DNA from: an uncultured Lachnospiraceae bacterium
GTDB lineage: Bacteria; Bacillota; Clostridia; Lachnospirales; Lachnospiraceae
DNA: 64,000 nucleotides
Assembly (NCBI GenBank): GCA_910585605.1
Contig: CAJUFL010000008.1
Location: 20,767 to 84,766 of the forward strand
Reading direction: 5' to 3'
Positions 37,285 through 46,620 of this stretch are shown piece after piece. The notes below the pieces were generated by a model. It was not told the DNA's origin and made no database searches. It saw nothing but the letters and a program-made list of their open reading frames with translations. The first letter of the stretch is position 1. Every line of letters begins with the position of its first letter. The position numbers and the translations under genes were made by a program.

Positions 37285-38871
37285 TCATTTTAGCTGGCCG
37301 TTTGCATTAAATGTATATTTTTTACCTTTAATCCGGGTCGTCGTACCCTTCACCATAACACCGCTTTTCTTAAAATAGTACTTATGGCCTTTATAGGTAA
37401 GCCAGCCCGTTTTCATGACACCATTACTGTTAAAATAATATCTCTTTCCTTTAATCGTCTTGAACCCGGTGGTCCGGCGGCTATTGCTTCCAGCATAATA
37501 TTTCTTACCTTTTACAGTAATCCATTTATTCTTTGCCATGCTTCCGTCTGCATTACGATAGAAATATTTTCCTTTCTTATCCTGATACCAGCCTTTTTTA
37601 ATATGACACACACCATCTTTATCAATTTTTACCCCGGGTGCATCTGTGTTCATCTGTAAAACTCCACTCTCGCTAAACAGATACCGTTTCAGACCGATTC
37701 TCTTAAAACCTGTCTGCATTTCTCCTTTGCTGTTAAAATAATATTTATTGCCAGAAATGGTTTTCCAGCCCGAAGCGGCACCGGAAGAACCCAAATAGTA
37801 AGTGTGTCCCGCAATCGTAAACCAGCCATCCGTTTTCCGCCTGCCTTTATAATAGTACTGCCATTTATCGCCTTCTTTATACCATCCATATTTTAATGCA
37901 CTGCTTCTGGTCTTAATAACTTTTGAATAATCCTTATACAAAAAATCTATATCTACCGTATTTTCCGTAATACCACTCAGCTTCTGAGTGGACGTAGCCT
38001 GCCATATCGTATATGGATATTCTGTGATATCCGGCTCCTGATTCGTATATCTGGCATACCAGAAATCATAATCCGCTAGTTCCTCCGATTCCAGATATGT
38101 ATTATACCACGTCTGATTACAATAAAACATAGGATAATATCCGGCAGCGGCTATCGTATCCATATACGTTTTCGCCATTGCCGTCCTCTCAGTCCTGGTT
38201 GTTTTCTTGATAATTGCGGCATCCTCAATATCATAAGCTACCGGAAACGACACAGGAATACCGTCTAACTGTTCAATTGTAAACTCTGCCTCCTTCAAGG
38301 CCTGTTCCTGCGTTGTGGCATAAGAATAAAAATATATTCCAATGGGAATCCCTGCCGCCGATGCACCTTCTACATAAGTTTTAAAACGATCATCCAAAGT
38401 ACAGCTTTTGTTTCCGTACCTCCCTTTTCCATAACCGATGCGGAGCATAACAAAATTCACGCCTGCTGCTTTTACCTTGCTCCAATTCACATTTCCCTGC
38501 CATGTGGATACATCAATTCCCATGGTAATCACTTTATCACTCAGCTTGGTAAGCTTAGCACCGATTTTTTTCCCTCTGGTATAATTATTTCCTTTTTGAT
38601 TAAAAAAATAATATTTCCCACTGATTTTTTTCCAACCGGTAATCTTTTTCCCGCTGTTGTCCAGATAATATGTTGTATTTCCATCTTTGATCCATTTGGA
38701 TTTCTGCTTTTTCCCATTCACATAATAATATCCCTTTTCCCATCCATTTTTAGCAGCAGCATAAGACTTCACGGATATTCCAAAAAGCATGATTACTGCA
38801 AAAGCCATAATCAATCCATATCTGTAAACATTCTTTTTCAACGTGTTTTTATTCTTCATCCCAATCTCCAT
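37285..38871 (-). CDS. Secreted GH25 lysozyme with cell-wall-binding repeats
   Basis: This 528-residue protein has a signal peptide (about 5-39), two wall-binding repeats (about 42-100), a GH25 muramidase domain (about 113-310) and about nine more repeats to the end. The GH25 signatures are MGIDVSTWQG (first catalytic Asp), FVMLRIGYG, YFYSYA and PVAYDIED (second acidic pair). It would cut the MurNAc-GlcNAc bond. An ATG four codons later (38859), with GGAG upstream, is an equally good start. Modules on both sides of the catalytic domain are less common than one-sided arrays. The repeats resemble those of the L,D-transpeptidase and transglutaminase-like proteins here. Confidence 0.92.
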   Translation of the reverse strand: MEIGMKNKNTLKKNVYRYGLIMAFAVIMLFGISVKSYAAAKNGWEKGYYYVNGKKQKSKWIKDGNTTYYLDNSGKKITGWKKISGKYYFFNQKGNNYTRGKKIGAKLTKLSDKVITMGIDVSTWQGNVNWSKVKAAGVNFVMLRIGYGKGRYGNKSCTLDDRFKTYVEGASAAGIPIGIYFYSYATTQEQALKEAEFTIEQLDGIPVSFPVAYDIEDAAIIKKTTRTERTAMAKTYMDTIAAAGYYPMFYCNQTWYNTYLESEELADYDFWYARYTNQEPDITEYPYTIWQATSTQKLSGITENTVDIDFLYKDYSKVIKTRSSALKYGWYKEGDKWQYYYKGRRKTDGWFTIAGHTYYLGSSGAASGWKTISGNKYYFNSKGEMQTGFKRIGLKRYLFSESGVLQMNTDAPGVKIDKDGVCHIKKGWYQDKKGKYFYRNADGSMAKNKWITVKGKKYYAGSNSRRTTGFKTIKGKRYYFNSNGVMKTGWLTYKGHKYYFKKSGVMVKGTTTRIKGKKYTFNANGQLK

Positions 38872-38878
38872 TCACATC

Positions 38879-40231
38879 CTATGCTTCGTGGCCTTTTTCC
38901 TTTATCACACGTACCACATCATCTACATACTGTTTACATAACTCATCTGTCGCCGCCTCTACCATAACACGGATTACGGGTTCTGTACCACTCTCCCGTA
39001 TCAGGATTCTTCCTTCATCCCCTAAGGCTTCCTCTACCTTCTTCGTAGCTGCAATCACATCTTCATCTTCTCTTGCTTCCGGTTTGCTCTTTACCTTCAC
39101 ATTTTGAAGCAGCTGTGGATATATTGTAAGATCACGGAACAATTCCGATGCTTTCACCTTTTTCTCCAAAATAACCTCCATCAGCTTGATAGAAGTCAGC
39201 ACACCGTCACCGGTAGTTGCATACTTGCTGAAAATGATATGACCACTCTGTTCACCACCTAAGGAATGACCATATTCCATCATATTCTCATATACATATT
39301 TGTCACCAACAGCAGTCTTCTCATAAGAAATCCCTCTCTTATCCAATGCCTTATAAAGTCCAAGATTCGACATCACCGTCGTCACCACTGTATTATTGTT
39401 AAGTTCCCCTCTTTCAGACAGATAGCAGCCACATGCATATAAAATCTTGTCACCGTCAATGACTTCTCCGTTTTCATCCACTGCAAGACATCTGTCAGCA
39501 TCCCCATCATAGGCGAAACCGATGTCCAGCTGTTTGTCTTTTACCAGCTGCTGTAACTGTTCAATATGCGTGGAACCACAGTTATTGTTGATATTAATTC
39601 CATCCGGATCATTATGGATTACATATGTTTTTGCCCCTAGCGCTTCAAATACAGCTTTTGCTACAGTTGAAGATGCACCGTTTGCACAATCAAGTCCTAC
39701 TCTCTTATTTTTATAGGAACGGGTGGCCAATGTCATCAGATAACCAATATAACGATTTCTTCCCATGGCATAATCCACTGTTTTTCCAATCTGCTCTCTC
39801 TTTGCAAAAGGAACCTCTGGAATCTTACCGTCAATATATGCCTCAATCTCTTCTTCCACCTCTGCCTCTAATTTGTATCCCTGTCCGTTAATTACCTTGA
39901 TTCCGTTATCGTAATATGGATTATGACTTGCAGATATCATAATACCACAATCAAATTCATCCAGTCTAACAATATAAGAAACACTCGGTGTCGGTGTTAC
40001 ATGCATCAGATACACATCTGCTCCGCTGGCTGTGAGTCCTGCCACCAGAGAATATTCAAACATATAAGAAGAACGCCTTGTATCTTTGCCTATCACGATA
40101 CTGGCTTTTCCATCCTTATGGTTTTTCCCATAATAATAGCCTAAATATCGCCCAACCTTATATGCATGCTCCACTGTTAAGTCTACATTGGCCTCACCCC
40201 GGAAACCATCTGTTCCAAAATATTTACCCAT
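38879..40231 (-). CDS. glmM: Phosphoglucosamine mutase
   Basis: This 450-residue protein has all four phosphohexomutase blocks: FGTDGFRG, the phosphoserine loop IMISASHNPYYDNG (Ser102), the metal loop DGDADR, and the C-terminal RESGTEPVIRVMVEA. These and the start MGKYFGTDGFRGEAN identify GlmM, which turns glucosamine-6-phosphate into glucosamine-1-phosphate for UDP-GlcNAc. It completes the route begun by GlmS in the same window. AGGGG precedes the ATG, and the lysozyme gene follows after seven bases. Confidence 0.97.
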   Translation of the reverse strand: MGKYFGTDGFRGEANVDLTVEHAYKVGRYLGYYYGKNHKDGKASIVIGKDTRRSSYMFEYSLVAGLTASGADVYLMHVTPTPSVSYIVRLDEFDCGIMISASHNPYYDNGIKVINGQGYKLEAEVEEEIEAYIDGKIPEVPFAKREQIGKTVDYAMGRNRYIGYLMTLATRSYKNKRVGLDCANGASSTVAKAVFEALGAKTYVIHNDPDGININNNCGSTHIEQLQQLVKDKQLDIGFAYDGDADRCLAVDENGEVIDGDKILYACGCYLSERGELNNNTVVTTVMSNLGLYKALDKRGISYEKTAVGDKYVYENMMEYGHSLGGEQSGHIIFSKYATTGDGVLTSIKLMEVILEKKVKASELFRDLTIYPQLLQNVKVKSKPEAREDEDVIAATKKVEEALGDEGRILIRESGTEPVIRVMVEAATDELCKQYVDDVVRVIKEKGHEA

Positions 40232-40253
40232 TGTTTTCCCCTTTATTTATGTT

Positions 40254-41138
40254 TTATTTTTTAATTATACTAAGTGCGTGCTGCAAATTGACTATCTCTG
40301 CATACGTTACACTTCCGCCAAACTCACCGTCCAATGTCCACATAATCGCCTCTAAGCTTTCTATGGTAATCTTTTTTGCTTTAAACTGATACATATATTC
40401 CGGATTAAATTCTCCCATCAGGTATGCTGTCACTGTCGCCTGTAAGTCAATAGGATTCGTGGGATACTTTACCAGTAATGCCTCATACATTCCATCATCA
40501 AGCTGGGCAATCTTGCTGTTGGGATTCGGAAATCCCCCAACTGTCAGGGAATTGGTAATCATCCCAATGAAAAAATCATCTTCTATGACGTTGCCGTCAT
40601 ATTCCACTTTCATATGATACGAAGTCAGACTTGGGACACTCCGTATTCCTTCTAAAATATACGCCATATGCCCCAGATAGTTTTTATATTCCTGGGGTGT
40701 TGTATAGGTCACTTCCGTAAAAGCGCCAAAAGCTGCCACATATACAAAATAATCCCCGTTAAAGGAACCGATATCGATAGGCTCCGGCTTATATTTTATA
40801 ATGCGTTTTGCTGCCCGGATGGGATCCTTTGGAATACCCAGACTTCTTGCAAAATCATTTGTGGTACCGGATGGTATATAACCAATCGGAGTATCACAGC
40901 CGCATTTCATGCAACCCGCCACTACCTCATCCAGTGTTCCGTCCCCTCCTGCACATACAATGATATCATAAAGCCATCCTTCTTCCGAAATAATCCGTGT
41001 AGCATCCCCCTTTGCCTGTGTGGGATAAACTCTTACATTATAATCCGCTTTTACAAATAAATCCACAATATCAAATAATTTTCCTTTTATGTGCTTCCGA
41101 CCTGCTGACGGATTCACGATAAATAACAGATTCTTCAT
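40254..41138 (-). CDS. Diacylglycerol kinase family lipid kinase
   Basis: 294 residues from the ATG at 41138, chosen because the family typically starts as here, MKNLLFIVNPSAG, with GGGAGG upstream, although the spacing is long. An earlier ATG at 41171 overlaps the galE stop (ATGA) and is possible. The DAGK catalytic pattern is clear: IIVCAGGDGTLDEVV, PIGYIPSGTTNDFARSLGIP and a C-terminal MWTLDGEFGG. Such enzymes phosphorylate diacylglycerol or related lipids. Recycling of diacylglycerol left by glycerol-phosphate transfer to lipoteichoic acid would suit the setting; this is inference. Confidence 0.88.
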   Translation of the reverse strand: MKNLLFIVNPSAGRKHIKGKLFDIVDLFVKADYNVRVYPTQAKGDATRIISEEGWLYDIIVCAGGDGTLDEVVAGCMKCGCDTPIGYIPSGTTNDFARSLGIPKDPIRAAKRIIKYKPEPIDIGSFNGDYFVYVAAFGAFTEVTYTTPQEYKNYLGHMAYILEGIRSVPSLTSYHMKVEYDGNVIEDDFFIGMITNSLTVGGFPNPNSKIAQLDDGMYEALLVKYPTNPIDLQATVTAYLMGEFNPEYMYQFKAKKITIESLEAIMWTLDGEFGGSVTYAEIVNLQHALSIIKK

Positions 41139-41167
41139 AAAACAAACATATCCTCCCGGCAAATATA

Positions 41168-42184
41168 TCATTCATCATATCCATTGGGATTCCCCGATTG
41201 CCATCTCCATGTATCTTCACACATCTTATCTATTCCATATAATGCCTTCCATCCAAGTTCCTTCTCTGCTTTTGATGGATCCGAATAACAGATAGGAATA
41301 TCTCCCGGACGCCTTGGTGCAATCGTATATGGAATCTCCCTTCCACATGCCTTTTCAAAATTTTTGATAATCTCCAGTACAGAATACCCCTTTCCGGTTC
41401 CCAGATTATATATGACCAGTCCCGGATTCTCCATTAGTTTCTTAACTGCACTGACGTGCCCTCTTGCCAGATCCACGACATGGATATAATCCCTGACTCC
41501 CGTTCCGTCAGGAGTAGGATAATCATTGCCAAACACATTTACCTTTTCCAAAACCCCAGCCGCCACTTTTGCGACATATGGCAATAAATTATTGGGAATT
41601 CCGTTTGGTGCCTCTCCAATCAGACCGCTTTCATGTGCCCCTATCGGATTAAAATACCGCAGCAGTGCAATATCAAAAGAATTGTCTGCCTTGTAAATAT
41701 CTGTCAATATCTCTTCCAGCATTAATTTGGTCCTGCCATAAGGGTTCGTTACCCCCCCAACTTTATCATCCTCTGTAATTGGAACTGTTTCCGGTTCGCC
41801 ATATACCGTAGCAGAAGAAGAAAATACGATCTTTTTTACATTATATTTTTTCATCATTTTAATAAGATTAAGTGTACCACTGATATTGTTATCATAATAT
41901 TCATAAGGCTTCTCGCATGATTCCCCTACCGCCTTAAGACCTGCAAAATGTATGATGACATCAATCTTATTTTGGGAAAATATAGTATCAAGCCCCTCCG
42001 AATCTTTCATATCTGTCTCGTAAAATCTGATTTTCTTCCCGGTTATCTTCTCTACTCTGGCTATGGATTCTTTGTTGGAATTGCAGAGATTATCCATAGC
42101 AATTACATCATAACCCTCCTGTAACAATTCAACATTTGTATGACTTGCAATATACCCTGCACCACCTGTTACCAGTATCGTCAT
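41168..42184 (-). CDS. galE: UDP-glucose 4-epimerase
   Basis: 338 residues, the family length, from the ATG at 42184 with GGAGG seven bases upstream; the frame's earlier TTG is unsupported. The Rossmann motif ILVTGGAGYIASHT, FAGLKAVGES, the catalytic SSSATVYG serine region and the NPYGRTK tyrosine-lysine pair are present, with LRYFNPIGAH and DYIHVVDLA. It interconverts UDP-glucose and UDP-galactose, perhaps also the N-acetyl forms. It supplies donors for the surrounding glycosyltransferases. Confidence 0.95.
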   Translation of the reverse strand: MTILVTGGAGYIASHTNVELLQEGYDVIAMDNLCNSNKESIARVEKITGKKIRFYETDMKDSEGLDTIFSQNKIDVIIHFAGLKAVGESCEKPYEYYDNNISGTLNLIKMMKKYNVKKIVFSSSATVYGEPETVPITEDDKVGGVTNPYGRTKLMLEEILTDIYKADNSFDIALLRYFNPIGAHESGLIGEAPNGIPNNLLPYVAKVAAGVLEKVNVFGNDYPTPDGTGVRDYIHVVDLARGHVSAVKKLMENPGLVIYNLGTGKGYSVLEIIKNFEKACGREIPYTIAPRRPGDIPICYSDPSKAEKELGWKALYGIDKMCEDTWRWQSGNPNGYDE

Positions 42185-42266
42185 GATCAAACCTCCATAT
42201 ATTATAGAATTAGTATATTATCCTCCATACAGCCAAAACTGACTTTTATTAAATATATATCGTTTT

Positions 42267-42296
42267 ATTATACCTCAATCTCCTTATACAATGCAA
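42267..42296 (-). promoter_or_regulatory. Possible promoter upstream of galE
   Basis: Minus-strand perfect TATAAT (42272-42267) with TTGCAT (42296-42291) at an 18-base spacing. The -35 box is only partly consensus, so the pairing is uncertain. Confidence 0.45.
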
Positions 42297-42327
42297 GAAA
42301 AAAGGCTATAGTTTAGAAAAGTTTCAG

Positions 42328-42388
42328 AAAAAATGGGGGTTGTTGTATTAGATTTTTTTCTTTCTTAAATACAACAGCCCCATTTTTT
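42328..42388 (-). terminator. Terminator of the sulfation operon
   Basis: A long inverted repeat: AAAAAATGGGG...TTGTTGTATT (from 42328) pairs with AATACAAC...CCCCATTTTTT (to 42388) around a T-rich loop. It lies seven bases past the sulfotransferase-like stop. The stem ends in T-tracts on either strand, so it may also stop transcripts from the other side. Confidence 0.8.
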
Positions 42389-42394
42389 ATAGTT

Positions 42395-43558
42395 TTATTC
42401 TTTTCCTGTTCTTTTCAGCTTTTCTGAAACGGCTTTCACCGGATGCTTCATTTTATACCTGATATTATTAATATGTTGTTTTTGAACCTCTAACTGCTCC
42501 TTTAAAGCCTTATCCTTTTCTTTTAAAGCCCTGTTTTCCTCCATAAGATATGAAACAGTCGTTCCAAAAAAGCGGATCATATCCCTTATCATCTGCTCGT
42601 TATCAATCTGCCATTTCCCACCAGTCAGATAAGTATCATCAAATAAATCCCCATCTTTTCCAAGATACTCCTGTACAATTTTTGCATTCCCTTCCTTGAA
42701 TTGTTCCAGAAATCTCTTATTCTCTTCCTCGGAAAACATACTGTTTCTGCCTTCCTCGGGATTTTCCTCTGATAACTGTGTTAACACTTTTCTAAAATAA
42801 TCGTTTTTCTGCTTACTCAGATCTGGCATCATATTCAGAATTCTTTTTATCTCAATATTATTCTTTGTAAGACTAGGATTTTGCATGGAATCCAAAACTC
42901 TGTAATCCTCTGTATATTTCAGATGAAGGGTCTCCAAAAAATCTGACTGGATAGTACCTCCTGCAAAATGCCTCTTATCAAATAGTCTGACTGTAATATT
43001 TTCTTTTCCAACATACGCAGATATCTGGGTAAGAATATCATAATAATCCAATTTGATGTATGGAAGCTTTTCCACGACCTCTCCCCAGCTTAGTACGGAA
43101 GAGGCAAGCATCCCTTCCTTTACCTGCTGATTCCACCATGAAAACAGAAAATCATCCTGTCTTCTCAGATAAACAATCACCTTCACTGCTATCTCTTTTC
43201 CCTTAAAACCTTCCTTCAGCCTTTCCCAGCAATTTGTATCCTGAAAAAATCCCCGATTCCAGATTCCTTCATCAGAGAGAATGATATTGTCATATTTCTC
43301 AAATAGACTAAGGATTTTCCCAATTCCTTCCCTAACAATCTCCTGTTCCTGGTCATACTGTCTGTTCCCATTTTCATCTTTTATTCTTCCAACCAAAAAA
43401 TGAGCATTGCGGTATTTTTGAACATTGGAAAATCTATATTCAAATAACGGATAACAATACCCTTGTTTTTTCAACTCTTCCCGGTTATCCCAGCAAAAGT
43501 TCTGAATCGACGTAGTCGCTGTTTTGGGAGTTCCAATATGCAGATAAAGTGTTTTCAT
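42395..43558 (-). CDS. Sulfotransferase-like protein (PAPS-dependent, putative)
   Basis: This 387-residue protein starts with LYLHIGTPKTATTSIQ, the 5'-phosphosulfate-binding loop form found in bacterial and eukaryotic sulfotransferases. Further on, KVIVYLRRQDDFLFSWWNQ resembles the 3'-phosphate-binding strand and helix. The central region is helical, and the C-terminus (about 335-387) is a lysine-rich coiled-coil-like tail. It would move sulfate from PAPS to a hydroxyl of a glycan or lipid. The PAPS-making genes cysD and cysNC lie directly upstream in the same direction, which strongly supports the role. The acceptor is unknown; a wall polymer made by the neighbouring loci is the leading idea. 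GGAGGAG precedes the ATG. Confidence 0.78.
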   Translation of the reverse strand: MKTLYLHIGTPKTATTSIQNFCWDNREELKKQGYCYPLFEYRFSNVQKYRNAHFLVGRIKDENGNRQYDQEQEIVREGIGKILSLFEKYDNIILSDEGIWNRGFFQDTNCWERLKEGFKGKEIAVKVIVYLRRQDDFLFSWWNQQVKEGMLASSVLSWGEVVEKLPYIKLDYYDILTQISAYVGKENITVRLFDKRHFAGGTIQSDFLETLHLKYTEDYRVLDSMQNPSLTKNNIEIKRILNMMPDLSKQKNDYFRKVLTQLSEENPEEGRNSMFSEEENKRFLEQFKEGNAKIVQEYLGKDGDLFDDTYLTGGKWQIDNEQMIRDMIRFFGTTVSYLMEENRALKEKDKALKEQLEVQKQHINNIRYKMKHPVKAVSEKLKRTGKE

Positions 43559-43793
43559 GTCTGTCTCCTCCTAAATTTGTAACCAATTTTGCTTTGCAGA
43601 CTTCGTCTGATGCAATAGTCGCCAAATGTTTATACAAGTATCTACGCTTGGCTCGTTATTCGCACAAATTGATAGCCTGCTTGCCCGCCTTTTGCGAAAC
43701 AGCTTTTAGTGCGGGCAATTCTCGTCTCGTAGATTTTCATAATCTACACTACCTCTCATATCAATGTAAAAGACCGCCAGCTGCCTATTTTTC
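43559..43793. other. Gene-poor spacer with three hairpins and a 32-codon frame
   Basis: This spacer breaks the cysNC-sulfotransferase run. It contains CAGAC/GTCTG (about 43600), TTGCCCGC (43681-43688) with GCGGGCAA (43711-43718), and GTAGATT (43729-43735) with AATCTAC (43741-43747). On the minus strand a 32-codon frame (43740-43642) starts MKIYETRIARTKSCFAKGGQ, with only a weak GAGAGG upstream. Its composition is more GC-rich and patterned than other spacers here. It looks like an inserted or dispersed element; whether the frame is translated is doubtful. Confidence 0.45.
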
Positions 43794-45620
43794 TTAAAAA
43801 TATCGTTCCAATTCTTTCATAATATGGTCAACACATTCATTCAATGTATATTTACTGGTATCAACCGTAATTTCAGCTTGCTCTGGAACTTCATACGGAC
43901 TCGAAACACCTGTAAAATTCGAAATCATACCCGCTTTGGCCTTCTGATATAATCCCTTAACATCTCTTCGTTCACACTCTTCTAATGGAGTACTGACATA
44001 AATCTCAACAAAAGAATCTCCAATGATTTCCCTTGCCATTCTTCTGTCAAGACGATAAGGGGAAATGAAAGAAGTGAGGACTATCAGACCTGCGTCATTC
44101 ATGAGCTTGGAAACTTCGGCAACACGCCTGATATTTTCTGCCCTGTCATTTTCTTTAAAGCCAAGATTCTTATTCAGTCCCATTCTTACATTGTCTCCAT
44201 CCAAAAGCATCGTATGTCTGCCCATTGAAAACAATCTTTTTTCCAGCTCATTGGCAAGTGTGGATTTACCCGCTCCGGACAAGCCCGTCATCCACACGGT
44301 CATCGCTTTTTGCTGCATCTGGTTTTCCCTGATTTCCCTTGTGATATCCATTTCCTGCCACTTTAAGTTATTGCCTCTGGAAAGTGGATGCATCACCACT
44401 CCGCCAGCAGCAGTGGCATGTGAAATCCTGTCAATGAGGATAAATGAACCAAGCGGTTTATTATTTGAAAAGCGGTCAAAAACAATCTTACTTCCAGTAG
44501 ATATTTCACAAACTGCAATCTCATTCTTATATATCTCATCAGAATGTACTTCTGCTCCAGTATTGACATCAATCTTATACTTAATCCGCATAATTGTCGC
44601 CGGTATCAGCTGCGTTCCCAGCTTTAACAGAAAATTCCTTCCTGCCGCCAGATTTTTTTCATCCATCCATAACAGGGACACGACAAATAGCGAACCTACT
44701 TCCAATCCAGCATCCTTTTGCAGAACACAGCCCCTTGAAATATCTACCTCGGTATCCAGCTGGACCGTTACTGCATATCCCCTGCTGCTGCTTTCTACTT
44801 CCTTATCTCCCTGTAAAATCCCGGTCACAACCGCTTTTTCCATACTCGGCATTACGGTAACCATATCCCCTGTCGAAATGCTTCCTGAGGCGATCGTTCC
44901 CTGAAATCCTCTGAAACTATGATCAGGACGACACACCCGTTGAACCGGCATCGTAAATTCTTCCTGTTCGTTTACCTCTGTCACATCAATCTGCTCCAGA
45001 TAAGAAAGCAGTGTCATGCCGTTATACCATCTCATATTGTCAGATCTCTTGACAATATTGTCCCCCTCAGTTGCAGATACCGGTATGATACACAAAGATT
45101 CATATTCAAATTCTGCCATCAATATCTTAATATTTTTTTGTATCTTCAGGAATTTTTGCTGGTCATAATGGATAATATCCATCTTATTAACAGCAAAAAC
45201 AAAATGCTTAATCCCCATAAGGGCACAGATTCTGGCATGTCGCTTTGTTTGAAGCAGCACTCCCTGACTGGCATCCACCAAAATAACAGCCAAAGACGCA
45301 AAAGACGCCCCAACTGCCATGTTTCTTGTATACTCCTCGTGTCCCGGAGTATCTGCCACAATAAAGCTTCTATTTTCCGTAGAGAAATAACGGTAGGCAA
45401 CATCTATCGTAATCCCCTGTTCCCTTTCTGCCATTAATCCGTCCAGCAAAAGGGAATAGTCTATTTTCCCTTCTCTGGAGCCCACTTTGGAATCCAGTTC
45501 CAGTGCTCTTTTCTGGTCTGCAAAAATCAGTTTGGCATCATATAATAAATGTCCGATCAAAGTAGATTTTCCGTCATCAACGCTTCCACATGTAATAAAT
45601 TTCAGGAGCTTATCATTCAT
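43794..45620 (-). CDS. cysNC: Bifunctional sulfate adenylyltransferase subunit 1 / adenylylsulfate kinase (CysN-CysC fusion)
   Basis: This 608-residue protein joins two enzymes. The first (about 1-420) is the regulatory GTPase of ATP sulfurylase: TCGSVDDGKSTLIG (G1), EREQGITIDVAY (G2), ADTPGHEEY (G3) and AVNKMD (G4), followed by elongation-factor-like barrels. The second (about 430-608) is APS kinase, with P-loop GLSGAGKST (446-454), LLDGDNVRMGLN and SFISPYR. With CysD it turns sulfate and two ATP into PAPS. The layout matches NodQ-type fusions, known to serve sulfation. It starts three bases after cysD. No PAPS reductase gene is nearby, pointing to sulfation rather than sulfur assimilation. 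Confidence 0.95.
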   Translation of the reverse strand: MNDKLLKFITCGSVDDGKSTLIGHLLYDAKLIFADQKRALELDSKVGSREGKIDYSLLLDGLMAEREQGITIDVAYRYFSTENRSFIVADTPGHEEYTRNMAVGASFASLAVILVDASQGVLLQTKRHARICALMGIKHFVFAVNKMDIIHYDQQKFLKIQKNIKILMAEFEYESLCIIPVSATEGDNIVKRSDNMRWYNGMTLLSYLEQIDVTEVNEQEEFTMPVQRVCRPDHSFRGFQGTIASGSISTGDMVTVMPSMEKAVVTGILQGDKEVESSSRGYAVTVQLDTEVDISRGCVLQKDAGLEVGSLFVVSLLWMDEKNLAAGRNFLLKLGTQLIPATIMRIKYKIDVNTGAEVHSDEIYKNEIAVCEISTGSKIVFDRFSNNKPLGSFILIDRISHATAAGGVVMHPLSRGNNLKWQEMDITREIRENQMQQKAMTVWMTGLSGAGKSTLANELEKRLFSMGRHTMLLDGDNVRMGLNKNLGFKENDRAENIRRVAEVSKLMNDAGLIVLTSFISPYRLDRRMAREIIGDSFVEIYVSTPLEECERRDVKGLYQKAKAGMISNFTGVSSPYEVPEQAEITVDTSKYTLNECVDHIMKELERYF

Positions 45621-45622
45621 AA

Positions 45623-46516
45623 TTAAAAATACCCCTCTCTCTTTCTTTTTTCCATACTGGCACTCCCGCCATCCGAATCAATCACCCGGCTTGTCCGTTC
45701 TGACTCAACAGAAGCCAGCGTCTCTTCAATGATCTCATCCAGAGTGACCGCATTTGATTCTACTGCTCCTGAAAGAGGATAGCACCCAAGGGTTCTAAAA
45801 CGAACCATTTTATTCTCAACAACTTCATCCGGTCGTAGCTGCATCCTTTCATCATCCACCATGATCAGATTGCCGTCCCTCATTACTACAGGCCGCTCGG
45901 CTGCATAGTATAACGATACGATGGGAATATCTTCCCGCTTAATATATTGCCAGATATCTTTTTCCGTCCAGTTCGAAAGGGGGAATACCCTTATACTTTC
46001 TCCTTTATTGATCTGGGTATTATAAAAATTCCACAACTCCGGCCGCTGATTTTTCGGATCCCATGCATGATTCTCGTTACGGAATGAAAATACTCTTTCC
46101 TTTGCCCTGGATTTCTCCTCATCACGCCTTCCACCACCAAACGCAGCCGTAAATCCATACTTGTCAAGGGCCTGCTTAAGAGCCTGTGTTTTCATGATGT
46201 CTGTATAAGATGCACCATGATCAAAGGGATTGATTCCCTGTGCAATCCCCTCCTGATTGATATATTCAATCATTTCTATCCCCAGCTGCTTTGCCGTTTC
46301 ATCCCGAAAGCTTATCATTTCTTTAAATTTCCACGTTGTATTGACATGCAAAAAAGGAAATGGCGGCTTTTCGGGATAAAATGCTTTCATCGCCAGATGA
46401 AGCATAACCGATGAATCTTTTCCGATTGAATACATCATTACCGGTTTCTCACACTCCGCAGCAACCTCCCGCATAATATAAATCGCTTCTGCCTCTAACT
46501 CTTCCAAATGATCCAT
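45623..46516 (-). CDS. cysD: Sulfate adenylyltransferase subunit 2
   Basis: This 297-residue protein starts with MDHLEELEAEAIYIMREVAAE and has the PP-loop MYSIGKDSSVMLHLA, then LHVNTTWKFKEM, AFGGGRRDEEKSRAKER and FRTLGCYPLSGAVES, all typical of CysD. Its end (RKREGYF) is the usual family ending. It adenylates sulfate with energy from the CysN GTPase. GAAGGAGAAG precedes the ATG, and a strong promoter lies about 100 bases upstream, so it starts the sulfation operon. Confidence 0.96.
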   Translation of the reverse strand: MDHLEELEAEAIYIMREVAAECEKPVMMYSIGKDSSVMLHLAMKAFYPEKPPFPFLHVNTTWKFKEMISFRDETAKQLGIEMIEYINQEGIAQGINPFDHGASYTDIMKTQALKQALDKYGFTAAFGGGRRDEEKSRAKERVFSFRNENHAWDPKNQRPELWNFYNTQINKGESIRVFPLSNWTEKDIWQYIKREDIPIVSLYYAAERPVVMRDGNLIMVDDERMQLRPDEVVENKMVRFRTLGCYPLSGAVESNAVTLDEIIEETLASVESERTSRVIDSDGGSASMEKRKREGYF

Positions 46517-46620
46517 GCATCTTCTCCTTCATTGATATTAAATGCGGCTCACTTTGTCTGCCAAATATCTCATAATTCGGGGATAATGACATTTACCGCA
46601 TCCAGATATAACCATAATTT

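Noticed and set aside
43549..43797. Plus-strand 82-codon frame in the sulfation operon spacer
   Set aside because: No ribosome binding site, and it overlaps the neighbouring gene starts; the open frame follows from the hairpin-rich sequence.
44065..44904. Plus-strand 279-codon frame opposite cysNC
   Set aside because: cysNC has full motif support on the minus strand; the opposite frame has no start signal or family motif.
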